Source: Cellulomonas sp. (GTDB lineage: Bacteria > Actinomycetota > Actinomycetes > Actinomycetales > Cellulomonadaceae). From it: a stretch of 64,000 nucleotides of DNA. Location: contig NZ_JAGIBD010000013.1 in NCBI RefSeq assembly GCF_017744555.1, forward strand, positions 85,430 to 149,429, written 5' to 3'. Positions within the stretch are counted from its first letter, which is position 1. Each line of letters starts with the position of its first letter. Position numbers and translations under genes: made by a program. Below the pieces are notes generated by a model. It made no database searches and was not told the DNA's origin. It was given only the letters and a program-made list of their open reading frames with translations. Positions 26,073 to 36,052 of the stretch are shown here, one piece after another.

Positions 26073-27022
26073 GCGTCGTTCCCCTCGTGCGGCGTGCTGT
26101 CGTCCCCCGTGAGGGCGTCGGCGCCGGCCTCGCGCGCGTCGGGCTCGTTCGGGCCCGTCGCGGTCGTGTCCAGCTGGTCGAAGTCGTCGGACACCTCGAT
26201 CTCACCCTCCGCCGACCCCGTCCAGCGCACCGTGAGCTCCCCGAGCGGCGTGACCTGGTCGAACCCGACCGCGCCCTCCCGGAACAGCTCGAGCAGCGCG
26301 AGGAACCGCGCGACGACGACGATCGTGGAGCCGGCGTCCGCGGTGAGCGTCCGGAACGACGTCGCTCCCCCGTGCCGCAGCCGGTCGACGAGCACCGCGG
26401 CCTGCTCGCGGACGCTCACGGGCGGTGCGTGCAGGTGGCTGATGTCGACGCCGGGCGGAGCGGGCTTGGGCTGCGTGGCGCGAGCAGCCAGCGCCGCAAG
26501 CTGGTCGGGCCCGATCTGCCAGACGAGCTCGGGCAGCAGGGCCGCGAGGTGCGGCTCGAGCTCGACGACTCGTGGGTACCGCCGACCCTCGGTCGCGAAC
26601 CGCTCGGCGAGGTCGGACGCGACCCGCTTGTACGCCCGGTACTGCAGCAGCCGCGCGAACAGCAGGTCACGCGCCTCGAGCAGTTCGAGATCCTCCGCGT
26701 CCTCGACCTCGGCGGACGGCAGCAGCCGCGCGGCTTTGAGGTCGAGCAGGGTCGCGGCGACGACGAGGAACTCGCTGGCCTGCCCGAGGTCCCACTCGTG
26801 CTCCTTGGCCCGGATGTGCGCGATGAACTCGTCGGTGACGCGCGCGAGCGCGACCTCCGTGATGTCGAGCTTGTGCTTCGCGATCAGGCCGAGGAGCAGG
26901 TCGAACGGGCCGCTGAAGTTGTCGAGGTGGACCTCGAAGCCGTGCGTCCCCGCCGGAGCGGGCTCGTCGACGGTGACCGGGTGCTCGGGCGTGGCCGCGC
27001 GCTCGTCAGGCGGCGTCGCCAC
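26069..27022 (-). CDS. scpA: Segregation and condensation protein A
   Basis: This 317-residue kleisin has the N-terminal SMC-neck motif FEVHLDNFSGPFDLLLGLIAKHKLDITEVALARV, a helical middle, and a C-terminal winged helix (FLALLELFREGAVGFDQVTPLGELTVRW) that binds the SMC head. An acidic tail follows. The GTG at 27022 is chosen because it begins near the domain and overlaps parA by 17 nt; an upstream start at 27064 would overlap more. Confidence 0.9.
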   Translation of the reverse strand: MATPPDERAATPEHPVTVDEPAPAGTHGFEVHLDNFSGPFDLLLGLIAKHKLDITEVALARVTDEFIAHIRAKEHEWDLGQASEFLVVAATLLDLKAARLLPSAEVEDAEDLELLEARDLLFARLLQYRAYKRVASDLAERFATEGRRYPRVVELEPHLAALLPELVWQIGPDQLAALAARATQPKPAPPGVDISHLHAPPVSVREQAAVLVDRLRHGGATSFRTLTADAGSTIVVVARFLALLELFREGAVGFDQVTPLGELTVRWTGSAEGEIEVSDDFDQLDTTATGPNEPDAREAGADALTGDDSTPHEGNDA

Positions 27023-27872
27023 GGGCGACGAGCTCACGGGCCAGCTGGCGGTAGGCCGCCGCACCGCTGTGCGTCGGTGCGTACGTGGTGATCGGCTCGG
27101 CGGCGACCGTCGCGTCCGGGAACTTCACCGTGCGGCCGATCACGGTCTGCAGCAATGTGTCGCCGAACGCCTCGTGCACACGCGCCACGACCTCGCGGGC
27201 GTGCAGCGTGCGCGAGTCGTACATGGTCGCGAGGATGCCGTCGACCTCGAGGCGGGGGTTGAGCCGGTCGCGGACCTTCTCGATGGTCTCGACGAGCAGC
27301 GCGACACCGCGCAGCGCGAAGAACTCGCACTCGAGCGGGATGAGCACGCCGTGCGCGGCCGTCAGCGCGTTCACGGTGAGCAGGCCGAGCGACGGCTGGC
27401 AGTCGACGAGGATCACGTCGTACTCGTCGAGCACCGGACGCAGCGCGCGGGCCAGCACGGTCTCGCGAGCGACCTCGCCGACGAGCTGCACCTCGGCTGC
27501 GGACAGGTCGATGTTCGCGGGGAGCAGGTCGAGGTTCGCGTTGTCGGTGGAGCGGATGACGGCGTGGATGTCGGCGTCGCGCTCCATCAGCAGGTTGTAG
27601 ACGGTGCGGTCGAGCTCGTGCGGGCTCACGCCCAGGCCGACGGAGGCGGCACCCTGGGGGTCGAAGTCGACGACCAGGACGCGGCGGCCGTACTCGGCGA
27701 GCGCAGCACCGAGGTTGATCGTGGTGGTCGTCTTGCCGACGCCACCCTTCTGGTTGCACATCGCGATGACGCGGGCCGGACCGTGTGACGCCAGCGGCGT
27801 CGGGTCGGGGAACTCGGGCAGCGGACGTCCGACGGCGTCGAGCTGCGGTTCGGTCGTCTGCTGGCTCACCAC
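27006..27872 (-). CDS. parA: ParA/Soj-family chromosome partitioning ATPase
   Basis: This 288-residue protein has the deviant Walker A motif CNQKGGVGKTTTTINLG, Walker A' VLVVDFDPQG, Walker B VILVDCQPSLGLLT and the GRTVKFPDATVAAEPI C-terminal motif. No parB is adjacent, so this is the second, ScpAB-linked ParA found next to xerD in Actinobacteria rather than the origin-linked Soj. The GTG at 27872 has no Shine-Dalgarno but has TAGGTT 7 nt upstream, the leaderless pattern seen elsewhere in this window. It lies 76 nt after xerD. Confidence 0.93.
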   Translation of the reverse strand: MVSQQTTEPQLDAVGRPLPEFPDPTPLASHGPARVIAMCNQKGGVGKTTTTINLGAALAEYGRRVLVVDFDPQGAASVGLGVSPHELDRTVYNLLMERDADIHAVIRSTDNANLDLLPANIDLSAAEVQLVGEVARETVLARALRPVLDEYDVILVDCQPSLGLLTVNALTAAHGVLIPLECEFFALRGVALLVETIEKVRDRLNPRLEVDGILATMYDSRTLHAREVVARVHEAFGDTLLQTVIGRTVKFPDATVAAEPITTYAPTHSGAAAYRQLARELVARGDAA

Positions 27873-27948
27873 GCGGGACAACCTACCGGAGGTGGACGCG
27901 CTGCGACGGTGCGACAGACCGCGTGTGCCGGAACCGTCCCGATCGTGC

Positions 27949-28905
27949 TCAGAGCGCGCGCGGGTGCGCCGCGACGTAGACCTCACGCAGGGTGTCCGGC
28001 GTCACGAGCGTGTAGATCTGCGTGGTGGTCACGGAGGCGTGGCCGAGCAGCTCCTGGACCACCCGCACGTCGGCCCCGCCGGCGAGGAGGTGGGTCGCGA
28101 ACGAGTGCCGCAGCGTGTGCGGCGAGATGTGGTCGGCGCCCGCCAGGCCCGCGCGGTTCGCGGCCGTCCGGAGCACCGCCCAGGCGCTCTGCCTGCTCAA
28201 CCGGTTGCCGCGGGTGTTGAGGAAGACCGCCGACGTGCCCCGGCCGGCGCCGGACAGCACCGGCCGCGACCGGACCAGGTACGCCTCGAGGGCCTCCAGC
28301 GCGAACGAGCCGAGCGGCACGACGCGCTCCTTGCTGCCCTTGCCGAGCAGGCGCACCGACGACCGGCCGGGCGTGCGGTCCACGTCGTCGACCGCGAGGC
28401 CGACCGCCTCGGAGATGCGCGCCCCCGTCGAGTAGACGACCTCGAGCAGTGCCCTGTCGCGCAGCGGCACGGGGCCGTCGCCGAGCCCGGCGGCGTCCAG
28501 CAGACGCTCGACGTCCGCGACGGAGATGGCCTTCGGCAGCCGCTTGGGCTGCGCCGGCGGCCGCACCGCACCGGCCGCGTCCGCCGCCGTGACGCCGTCC
28601 AGCACCAGGAAGCGGTGCCAGCCACGGACCGCGACCACCGCCCGGGCGGCCGACGAGGCGGACAGCGGCGCGCGGTCGTCCGCACCCGTGCGCACCGCGA
28701 CGACGAAGTCCTCGACGTCCCGTTCCGCGATGTCTCCGGGGGCCGCCCGGCCGAGCCCGGTGAGGAACGCGACGTACCGCTCGAGGTCGCGGCGGTACGC
28801 GGCCAGGGTGTTGGCGGACAGCCCGCGCTCGACGCTCAGGTGCGCCAGGTACCCCTCGAGGGCGCCGCGCAGCTGCCCGTCGGGGTGCTCCACGTCGCCG
28901 GCCAT
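27949..28905 (-). CDS. xerD: Site-specific tyrosine recombinase XerD
   Basis: This 318-residue recombinase has a SAM-like N-terminal core-binding domain ([33 protein letters not shown]) and a catalytic domain with Arg in [12 protein letters not shown], Lys in [15 protein letters not shown]-x-x-R in [15 protein letters not shown], His in [14 protein letters not shown] and the Tyr nucleophile in the same segment. It resolves chromosome dimers at dif with XerC. It starts 16 nt after ctaB and precedes parA-scpAB, the standard actinobacterial neighbourhood. Confidence 0.95.
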   Translation of the reverse strand: MAGDVEHPDGQLRGALEGYLAHLSVERGLSANTLAAYRRDLERYVAFLTGLGRAAPGDIAERDVEDFVVAVRTGADDRAPLSASSAARAVVAVRGWHRFLVLDGVTAADAAGAVRPPAQPKRLPKAISVADVERLLDAAGLGDGPVPLRDRALLEVVYSTGARISEAVGLAVDDVDRTPGRSSVRLLGKGSKERVVPLGSFALEALEAYLVRSRPVLSGAGRGTSAVFLNTRGNRLSRQSAWAVLRTAANRAGLAGADHISPHTLRHSFATHLLAGGADVRVVQELLGHASVTTTQIYTLVTPDTLREVYVAAHPRAL

Positions 28906-28921
28906 CGCACCCGACCGCGGG

Positions 28922-29875
28922 TCAGAGCGGCAGGAACACGTCGACCGCGATCGCGACCGACAGCAGCGTGAGGTACGTGATCGACGCGTGGAACACGCTC
29001 ATCGCCTTGAGCTTGGGGTGCTCGGGGTCCTTCGCGCGCCGCAGCAGGCCGATGCACGACCACAGGAACCAGACGCCGAGGACCGTCGCCAGGACCGCGT
29101 AGACCCACGTCATGTGCGCGACCGGCACGAGCAGGAGCGTGCAGGCGATCATCGCGAGCGTGTAGAGGATCATCTCGCGCGCGACCTTGGTGTCCTTCGC
29201 GACCACCGGCAGCATCGGCACGCCGGCCCGGGCGTAGTCGCCGCGGAACTTCATCGACAGCGGCCAGTAGTGCGGCGGTGTCCAGAAGAAGATGACCCCG
29301 AACAGCAGCACGGCCGCCCAGCCGACGCCACCCGTCACGGCCGACCAGCCGATCAGCACCGGCATGCAGCCGGCGGCGCCGCCCCACACGATGTTCTGCG
29401 GCGTGCGCCGCTTGAGGATCATCGTGTAGCCGACCACGTAGATGAGGATCGCGAGCGCCGTCAGCATCGACGACGCGGGGTTGACGAGGAACCACAGCCA
29501 GGCGAGCGAGACCACACCGAGCGCGAGCCCGAACACGAGCGCCGCCCGCGGTGTCACCTCGCCGGTCACGATGGGCCGCCGCTTGGTGCGGTTCATGACC
29601 TGGTCGATGTCACGGTCGATGTAGCAGTTGAGGACGTTGGCCGATCCGGCCGCCGCAGCGCCGCCCACGAGCGTGGCGAGCACGAGCCACAGGCTCGGCA
29701 TGCCGCGCTCCGCGAGGATCATCGTGGGCACCGTGGTCACCAGCAGCAGCTCGATGACGCGCGGCTTCGTCAGCGCGACGTACGGCCCGACCGTGCCGAG
29801 CACCCGTCGCCACGGAGAGGGGCTGGTCTTCGGCGCCGGCTGCACGGTCGCCCTGGCCCCCGGGGTCGGCAGCAT
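28922..29875 (-). CDS. ctaB: Protoheme IX farnesyltransferase (heme O synthase)
   Basis: This 317-residue UbiA-family enzyme has about nine membrane helices, the first Asp-rich motif [22 protein letters not shown] and the second motif near [25 protein letters not shown]. It farnesylates heme B to heme O for cytochrome oxidase. I choose the ATG at 29875, which has GGAG 5 nt upstream; a GTG at 29920 would add 15 residues but lacks a ribosome site. It is divergent from tkt, as in most Actinobacteria. Confidence 0.95.
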   Translation of the reverse strand: MLPTPGARATVQPAPKTSPSPWRRVLGTVGPYVALTKPRVIELLLVTTVPTMILAERGMPSLWLVLATLVGGAAAAGSANVLNCYIDRDIDQVMNRTKRRPIVTGEVTPRAALVFGLALGVVSLAWLWFLVNPASSMLTALAILIYVVGYTMILKRRTPQNIVWGGAAGCMPVLIGWSAVTGGVGWAAVLLFGVIFFWTPPHYWPLSMKFRGDYARAGVPMLPVVAKDTKVAREMILYTLAMIACTLLLVPVAHMTWVYAVLATVLGVWFLWSCIGLLRRAKDPEHPKLKAMSVFHASITYLTLLSVAIAVDVFLPL

Positions 29876-30236
29876 CGACGCTCCGGCGTCGTCGACTGAC
29901 AGGGGGCTGCTGAGGCGCACGCGCTGCGGTTCCGTTCGTTCTGCGGCGGGGATGACTGTCGCGCTGCCATGCTACGGCCTGCCGTGATGCTCGCAGGGCC
30001 GCAGCGCCTGTCCAGCCGGTCAGGTGGCGTGTGAGTTCGGTCGCTCGTCGCGACCCGTGGTCAGTCCCGTCGCCCTTCCCCCAGTGCGATATAGGCTCGA
30101 CGGGCACGGACCGTCGACCGTTCCCCGCTCCCCGACAGCGAGGGCACGGCGCACGTCCGGCCCGGCGCCCCGTCGAGGGTGCCCGATCACGTCTGACACG
30201 ACGCCCGGCCGGTGGCACGGGTGGGAATGAGGTGCT
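29876..30236. other. Divergent ctaB/tkt promoter region
   Basis: This 361-bp gap has no credible gene. On the plus strand, TATAGGCT at 30090-30097 is a candidate -10 for tkt with a leader of about 135 nt; on the minus strand, TAGCAT at 29969-29974 is a candidate -10 for ctaB. No convincing -35 boxes or operators are seen. Confidence 0.4.
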
Positions 30237-32405
30237 GTGAACGCGAAGGCCCCCCTGGCTCAGACAGTCGGATGGACCGACCTCGACCTGCGTGCGGTCG
30301 ACACGGTGCGTGTCCTCGCGGCCGACGCCGTCGAGAAGGTCGGCAACGGGCATCCGGGGACGGCGATCAGCCTGGCCCCCGCCGCGTACCTGCTCTACCA
30401 GAACGTGCTGCGCCACGACCCGAAGGACCCGCACTGGCTCGGCCGTGACCGGTTCGTCCTGTCGGCCGGCCACTCCTGCCTGACGCAGTACATCCAGCTC
30501 TACCTGGCCGGGTTCGGCCTGGAGATCGAGGACCTGCAGGCGCTGCGCACATGGGGCTCCAAGACCCCCGGCCACCCCGAGTACCGCCACACGACCGGTG
30601 TCGAGATCACGACCGGCCCGCTCGGCCAGGGCCTGGCCTCGGCGGTCGGTTTCGCCATGGCGCAGCGCCGTGAGCGCGGCCTGCTCGACCCCGACGCAGC
30701 CCCCGGCACGAGCCCGTTCGACCACTACACGTACGTGATCTGCTCGGACGGCGACCTCCAGGAGGGTGTCACGAGCGAGGCCTCGTCGGTCGCCGGCACG
30801 CAGGAGCTCGGCAACCTCATCGTGCTCTGGGACGACAACCGCATCTCGATCGAGGGCGACACCGAGATCGCGTTCACCGAGGACGTGCTGGCCCGCTACG
30901 AGGCGTACGGCTGGCACGTGCAGTTCGTCGACTGGACCGCCGGCGGCGAGTACCGCGAGGACGTCGACGCGCTGGCCGCGGCGATCGAGGCCGCGAAGGC
31001 CGTCACCGACAAGCCGTCCTTCATCGGCATCCGCACGCTCATCGCGTGGCCGACGCCCACCAAGACGAACGACCACTCCTCGCACGGCTCGAAGCTCGGC
31101 AGCGAGGCGATCCGCGGCCTCAAGGAGATCCTGGGCTTCGACCCGGAGCAGACGTTCGAGGTCGACCCCGAGGTCCTCGCGCACACCCGGTCGCTCGCGG
31201 ACCGTGCCGCCGAGGACCGTGCGGTGTGGCAGAAGTCGTTCGACGCGTGGCGCGCCGCCAACCCCGAGAACGCCGAGCTGCTGGACCGGCTCACCGAGCG
31301 CCGCCTGCCCGAGGGCTGGGAGGACTCGCTGCCGGTGTTCCCCGCCGGCAAGTCCATCGCGACGCGTGCCGCGTCCGGCGAGGTGCTGTCGGCCATCGGC
31401 CCGGAGCTGCCGGAGCTGTGGGGCGGCTCGGCCGACCTGGCCGGCTCGAACAACACGACGATGAAGGGCGCCTCGTCCTTCATCCCGGCGAAGCGCTCGA
31501 CGCACGAGTTCGCGGGCGACGAGTTCGGTCGCACGCTGCACTTCGGCATCCGCGAGCACGGCATGGGCGCGATCCTGTCCGGCATCACGCTGCACGGCCT
31601 GACCCGCCCGTACGGCGGCACGTTCCTGCAGTTCGCCGACTACATGCGCGGCTCGGTCCGTCTCGCGTCCCTGATGGGGGTGCCGGCGGTGTACGTGTGG
31701 ACGCACGACTCGATCGGTCTCGGCGAGGACGGCCCGACCCACCAGCCGGTCGAGCACCTCACCGCGCTGCGGGCGATCCCGGGCCTCACGGTCCTGCGTC
31801 CCGCGGACGCGAACGAGACCGCCCAGGCGTGGAAGGCGATCCTCGAGCACACCGACGGCCCCGTGGGCCTCATCCTCACCCGGCAGAACGTCCCGACGTT
31901 CCCCCGCGGTGTGGACGGCTTCGCCTCGGCCGAGGGGCTCAAGCGCGGCGCCTACGTGCTGCTCGAGGCGTCGACGGGTACGCCCGAGGTGATCCTCATC
32001 GGCACGGGTTCCGAGGTGCAGCTCGCGGTCGCCGCCCGCGAGACCCTCGAGGCCGCCGGCATCCCGACCCGCGTGGTGTCCGCGCCGTCGCTCGAGTGGT
32101 TCGCGGAGCAGGACGAGGCCTACCGCGAGTCGGTCCTCCCCCGCGCCGTGCGCGCCCGGGTCTCGGTCGAGGCGGGCATCGCCCTGTCGTGGCACAAGAT
32201 CGTGGGCGACGCCGGTCGCTCCGTCTCGCTCGAGCACTTCGGTGCCTCGGCGGACGCCGAGACGCTCTACCGGGAGTTCGGCATCACCGCCGAGGCCGTC
32301 GTGGCCGCGGCGCACGAGTCGATCGCCGCCGCCAACGGCGACGCCGCCCCGTCGGCCTCGCAGGCGGCCCCGACCCAGAGCGGCACCGGGGACCTGCCGG
32401 CCTGA
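30237..32405 (+). CDS. tkt: Transketolase
   Basis: This 722-residue ThDP enzyme has the N-terminal motif [23 protein letters not shown], the ThDP/Mg2+ motif [18 protein letters not shown]...DDNRIS, the pyrimidine-binding domain ([19 protein letters not shown]) and the C-terminal domain with [19 protein letters not shown]. It transfers two-carbon units in the pentose phosphate pathway. The start is the GTG at 30237. It heads the tkt-tal-zwf-opcA-pgl operon. Confidence 0.97.
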   Translation: MNAKAPLAQTVGWTDLDLRAVDTVRVLAADAVEKVGNGHPGTAISLAPAAYLLYQNVLRHDPKDPHWLGRDRFVLSAGHSCLTQYIQLYLAGFGLEIEDLQALRTWGSKTPGHPEYRHTTGVEITTGPLGQGLASAVGFAMAQRRERGLLDPDAAPGTSPFDHYTYVICSDGDLQEGVTSEASSVAGTQELGNLIVLWDDNRISIEGDTEIAFTEDVLARYEAYGWHVQFVDWTAGGEYREDVDALAAAIEAAKAVTDKPSFIGIRTLIAWPTPTKTNDHSSHGSKLGSEAIRGLKEILGFDPEQTFEVDPEVLAHTRSLADRAAEDRAVWQKSFDAWRAANPENAELLDRLTERRLPEGWEDSLPVFPAGKSIATRAASGEVLSAIGPELPELWGGSADLAGSNNTTMKGASSFIPAKRSTHEFAGDEFGRTLHFGIREHGMGAILSGITLHGLTRPYGGTFLQFADYMRGSVRLASLMGVPAVYVWTHDSIGLGEDGPTHQPVEHLTALRAIPGLTVLRPADANETAQAWKAILEHTDGPVGLILTRQNVPTFPRGVDGFASAEGLKRGAYVLLEASTGTPEVILIGTGSEVQLAVAARETLEAAGIPTRVVSAPSLEWFAEQDEAYRESVLPRAVRARVSVEAGIALSWHKIVGDAGRSVSLEHFGASADAETLYREFGITAEAVVAAAHESIAAANGDAAPSASQAAPTQSGTGDLPA

Positions 32406-32466
32406 GCCGGTATGTGGCCCCGCCGCACCCGCGGGGCCGACTGCGGGAAGGAAGTGGGGAACGACC

Positions 32467-33603
32467 ATGGCACCGAGCAGCACCCCTCTGGACCGGCTCG
32501 TCGACGCGGGAGTGTCGATCTGGCTCGACGACCTCTCGCGGGAGCGCCTGCGCACCGGCAACCTCGGCGAGCTCGTCGACAGCTCCGGCGTGGTGGGGGT
32601 CACGACCAACCCGACCATCTTCGCGAGCGCGCTGTCGAAGGGGGACGCGTACGACGCCCAGCTCCGTGAGCTGGCGGCGTCGGGCGCGTCCCTCGACGAC
32701 GCCGTGTTCGCGATCACCACGGACGACGTGCGTGCCGGCGCGGACGTGCTGCGTCCCGTGTACGACCGCACGGACGGCGTGGACGGGCGCGTGTCGATCG
32801 AGGTCGACCCCCGCCTGGCGAAGGACACCGACGGCACGGTCGCGTCCGCGAAGGCGCTGTGGTCGACGGTCGACCGGCCGAACGTCTTCATCAAGATCCC
32901 GGCGACCCTCGAGGGGCTCCCCGCGATCACGGCCGTGCTCGCGGAGGGCATCAGCGTGAACGTCACGCTGATCTTCTCCCTCGAGCGCTACCGAGCCGTG
33001 CTGGACGCGTTCCTCGCGGGCATGGAGCAGGCGAAGGCGAACGGTCACGACCTCGCGCCGATCGCGTCCGTCGCGTCGTTCTTCGTGTCCCGCGTGGACA
33101 CGGCGATCGACCCGCAGCTCGACGAGATCGGGACCCCCGAGGCGGCCGAGCTGCGCGGCAAGGCGGCCATCGCGAACGCGCGGCTCGCGTACGGCGTCTA
33201 TCAGGAGGTCGTCGCGAGCGACCGCTGGAAGGCACTCGCGGATGCCGGCGCGCACCCGCAGCGGCCGCTGTGGGCGTCCACGGGCGTCAAGGACAAGGCC
33301 TACCCGGACACGCTGTACGTCGACGAGCTCGTCGTGGCCGGCGTCGTGAACACGATGCCGGAGGCCACGCTCAAGGCAGTCATCGACCACGGCGGGGACG
33401 GGGCCGACACGGTCACCGGCCGTCAGGACGAGGCCGCCGCGACCATCGCGCGCCTGCGCGCGGTCGGCATCGACATCGATCAGGTCACGCAGCAGCTGGA
33501 GGACGAGGGCGTGGAGAAGTTCACGACGAGCTGGGGCCAGCTCCTCGACACCGTGACCGAGGGCCTGCGCACCGCCGGTGCGTCCGCAGAGGAGGCCAGG
33601 TGA
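32467..33603 (+). CDS. tal: Transaldolase
   Basis: This 378-residue aldolase has the motif [13 protein letters not shown], the Schiff-base Lys in NVFIKIPAT and the C-terminal [20 protein letters not shown] segment. The length fits the actinobacterial subfamily of about 370 residues. The ATG at 32467 is preceded by GGGGAA. Its stop overlaps the zwf GTG by 4 nt (GTGA). It shuttles dihydroxyacetone units between sugar phosphates in the oxidative and non-oxidative pentose pathway. Confidence 0.97.
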   Translation: MAPSSTPLDRLVDAGVSIWLDDLSRERLRTGNLGELVDSSGVVGVTTNPTIFASALSKGDAYDAQLRELAASGASLDDAVFAITTDDVRAGADVLRPVYDRTDGVDGRVSIEVDPRLAKDTDGTVASAKALWSTVDRPNVFIKIPATLEGLPAITAVLAEGISVNVTLIFSLERYRAVLDAFLAGMEQAKANGHDLAPIASVASFFVSRVDTAIDPQLDEIGTPEAAELRGKAAIANARLAYGVYQEVVASDRWKALADAGAHPQRPLWASTGVKDKAYPDTLYVDELVVAGVVNTMPEATLKAVIDHGGDGADTVTGRQDEAAATIARLRAVGIDIDQVTQQLEDEGVEKFTTSWGQLLDTVTEGLRTAGASAEEAR

Positions 33604-35138
33604 GCGCCAAGGTCGCCGAGGGGCACAACCCGCTCCGCGACCCCCGCGACCGCCGGCTCCCCCGTATCGCCGGGCCGTCCGGCCTGGTGATCTTCGGGGT
33701 CACCGGCGACCTCGCACGCAAGAAGCTCATGCCCGCCGTGTACGACCTCACGAACCGCGGCCTGCTCCCCCCGGGTTTCGCGCTCACGGGCTTCGCCCGC
33801 CGGGACTGGGCCACGCAGGACTTCGCGGAGATCGTGCACGACTCGGTCAAGGAGCACGCCCGGACCCCGTTCCGGGAGGCGACCTGGCGCCAGCTGTCCG
33901 AAGGCATCCGGTTCGTGCAGGGCACGTTCGACGACGACGACGCGTTCGACCGCCTCCGGGAGACCGTCGAGGAGCTCGACGTCTCCCGCGGCACGGGCGG
34001 CAACCACGCGTTCTACCTCTCGATCCCGCCGAGCTCGTTCCCGGTGGTGTGCAAGCAGCTCGCACGGTCCGGCCTCTCCCAGCCGTCCGACGGCACGTGG
34101 CGACGGGTCGTCATCGAGAAGCCGTTCGGTCACGACCTGAAGAGCGCGCAGGAGCTCAACGACATCGTCTCCTCGGTGTTCCGGCCGGACGACATCTTCC
34201 GAATCGACCACTACCTCGGCAAGGAGACGGTCCAGAACCTGCTGGCGCTGCGGTTCGCGAACCAGCTGTTCGAACCGATCTGGAACTCCAACTACGTCGA
34301 CCACGTGCAGATCACGATGGCCGAGGACATCGGCATCGGCGGCCGGGCCGGTTACTACGACGGCATCGGCGCGGCACGCGACGTGATCCAGAACCACCTG
34401 CTGCAGCTCCTCGCCCTCACGGCGATGGAGGAGCCCGTCTCGTTCGAGGCCGAGGGCCTGCGCGCCGAGAAGATCAAGGCGCTCTCGGCGGTCCGGCTCC
34501 CCCGCGACCTGGGCAAGCACACCGCGCGCGGCCAGTACACGGCCGGGTGGCAGGGCGGCGAGAACGTCGTCGGCTACCTCGAGGAGGAGGGGTTCAACCC
34601 GCACTCCACGACGGAGACCTTCGCGGCGATCCGCCTCGACATCGACACCCGTCGCTGGGCGGGCGTGCCGTTCTACCTGCGTACAGGCAAGCGGCTCGGC
34701 CGGCGCGTCACCGAGATCGCGGTCGTGTTCAAGAAGGCACCGCACCTGCCGTTCGAGTCGACCGCGACCGAGGAGCTCGGCAAGAACGCGCTCGTCATCC
34801 GCGTGCAGCCCGACGAGGGTGTGACCCTGCGATTCGGTGCCAAGGTGCCCGGCACCGCGATGGAGGTCCGCGACGTCACGATGGACTTCGGCTACGGCCA
34901 CGCGTTCACGGAGTCGTCGCCCGAGGCGTACGAGCGGCTGATCCTCGACGTCCTGCTGGGCGACCCGCCGCTGTTCCCGCGGCACGAAGAGGTCGAGCTC
35001 TCGTGGAAGATCCTCGACCCGATCACCGAGTACTGGGCGTCGAAGGGCAAGCCTGACGAGTACCGGTCGGGCACGTGGGGCCCGGCGTCCGCGGACAAGA
35101 TGATGGAGCGCGACGGGCGCTCGTGGAGGCGGCCGTGA
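33600..35138 (+). CDS. zwf: Glucose-6-phosphate 1-dehydrogenase
   Basis: This 512-residue enzyme has the nucleotide motif [17 protein letters not shown], the substrate motif [21 protein letters not shown] and EKPFGHDL. It oxidises glucose 6-phosphate to 6-phosphogluconolactone, producing NADPH. GTG start, coupled to tal by a 4-nt overlap, and its stop overlaps the opcA GTG by 4 nt. OpcA next door is the activator of this enzyme in Actinobacteria and cyanobacteria. Confidence 0.97.
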   Translation: MSAKVAEGHNPLRDPRDRRLPRIAGPSGLVIFGVTGDLARKKLMPAVYDLTNRGLLPPGFALTGFARRDWATQDFAEIVHDSVKEHARTPFREATWRQLSEGIRFVQGTFDDDDAFDRLRETVEELDVSRGTGGNHAFYLSIPPSSFPVVCKQLARSGLSQPSDGTWRRVVIEKPFGHDLKSAQELNDIVSSVFRPDDIFRIDHYLGKETVQNLLALRFANQLFEPIWNSNYVDHVQITMAEDIGIGGRAGYYDGIGAARDVIQNHLLQLLALTAMEEPVSFEAEGLRAEKIKALSAVRLPRDLGKHTARGQYTAGWQGGENVVGYLEEEGFNPHSTTETFAAIRLDIDTRRWAGVPFYLRTGKRLGRRVTEIAVVFKKAPHLPFESTATEELGKNALVIRVQPDEGVTLRFGAKVPGTAMEVRDVTMDFGYGHAFTESSPEAYERLILDVLLGDPPLFPRHEEVELSWKILDPITEYWASKGKPDEYRSGTWGPASADKMMERDGRSWRRP

Positions 35139-36052
35139 TCATCAACCTGCCCGAGACGACGACGCGCGACATCAACAAGCGGCTGGTCCAGGAGCGGGAC
35201 GAGGGCGGCGCCATCGCGCTCGGCCGGGTGCTCAACCTGCTCATCGACGCGGGTGCGCACGACCCCGAGGAGGCCATCGCGGCCGCCAACGACGCGAGCC
35301 GCGAGCACCCCTGCCGGGTCATCGTCATCTCGAAGGACACCAAGCAGCGGTCCGCGACGCTCGACGCGCAGATCCGGCTCGGCGGCGACGCGGGTGCGAG
35401 CGAGGTGATCGTGCTGCGACCCTCCGGCGAGCTCGACGACCACCTGGACACGCTCGTCATGCCCCTGCTGCTGCCCGACGCGCCGATCGTCACGTGGTGG
35501 CCGTTCGACGTGCCGTCCAACCCGTCCGAGCACCCCCTCGGTGCGATGGCGCAGCGCCGCATCACCGACACGTCCCAGGTCGCGAAGCCCCCGGCCGAGC
35601 TGCGCAAGCTGTCCGACGTGTACGTGGACGGCGACACGGACCTGGCGTGGACCCGAGCGACGCTGTGGCGCGGGCTCATCGCCGCGACGCTCGACCAGCC
35701 GCCGTACGAGCCCGTCCGGCGGGCCGTCGTGGTCGGTGAGTCGACGCACCCGTCGGTGGACCTCATGGCCGCGTGGCTGGCCCAGTCGCTGCGCTGCCCG
35801 GTCGACGTCGAGCGGCTCAAGGACGCGCCCGCGATCACGCAGGTGCGGCTCGAGCGTGCGTCGGGCGACATCGTCCTCGACCGCCCGGACGGCAAGACCG
35901 CCGCGCTGCGGCAGCCGAACCAGCCCGAGCACCGGATCGCCCTGCCGATCCGGCAGCTGCGCGAGTGCCTCGCGGAGGAGCTGCGCCGCCTGGACGCGGA
36001 CGACGTGTACGGCGAGGTGCTGCAGAAGGGCCTCGCGAGGATCGACGCGTGA
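35135..36052 (+). CDS. opcA: Glucose-6-phosphate dehydrogenase assembly protein OpcA
   Basis: This 305-residue protein matches OpcA: the opening [18 protein letters not shown], the middle ITWWPFD-type segment (PIVTWWPFDVPSNPSEHPLGAMAQRRITDT) and the C-terminal LAEELRRLDADDVYGEVLQKGL. It promotes oligomerisation and redox activation of G6PDH. The GTG at 35135 overlaps the zwf stop by 4 nt; its own stop overlaps the next GTG by 4 nt. The longer frame to 35075 is not needed. Confidence 0.95.
   Translation: MIINLPETTTRDINKRLVQERDEGGAIALGRVLNLLIDAGAHDPEEAIAAANDASREHPCRVIVISKDTKQRSATLDAQIRLGGDAGASEVIVLRPSGELDDHLDTLVMPLLLPDAPIVTWWPFDVPSNPSEHPLGAMAQRRITDTSQVAKPPAELRKLSDVYVDGDTDLAWTRATLWRGLIAATLDQPPYEPVRRAVVVGESTHPSVDLMAAWLAQSLRCPVDVERLKDAPAITQVRLERASGDIVLDRPDGKTAALRQPNQPEHRIALPIRQLRECLAEELRRLDADDVYGEVLQKGLARIDA

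Noticed and set aside
29610..32966. Minus-strand open frame of 1118 codons across tkt and tal
   Set aside because: Antisense shadow of conserved pentose phosphate genes; no recognisable domain and composition typical of reverse-frame GC-rich DNA.
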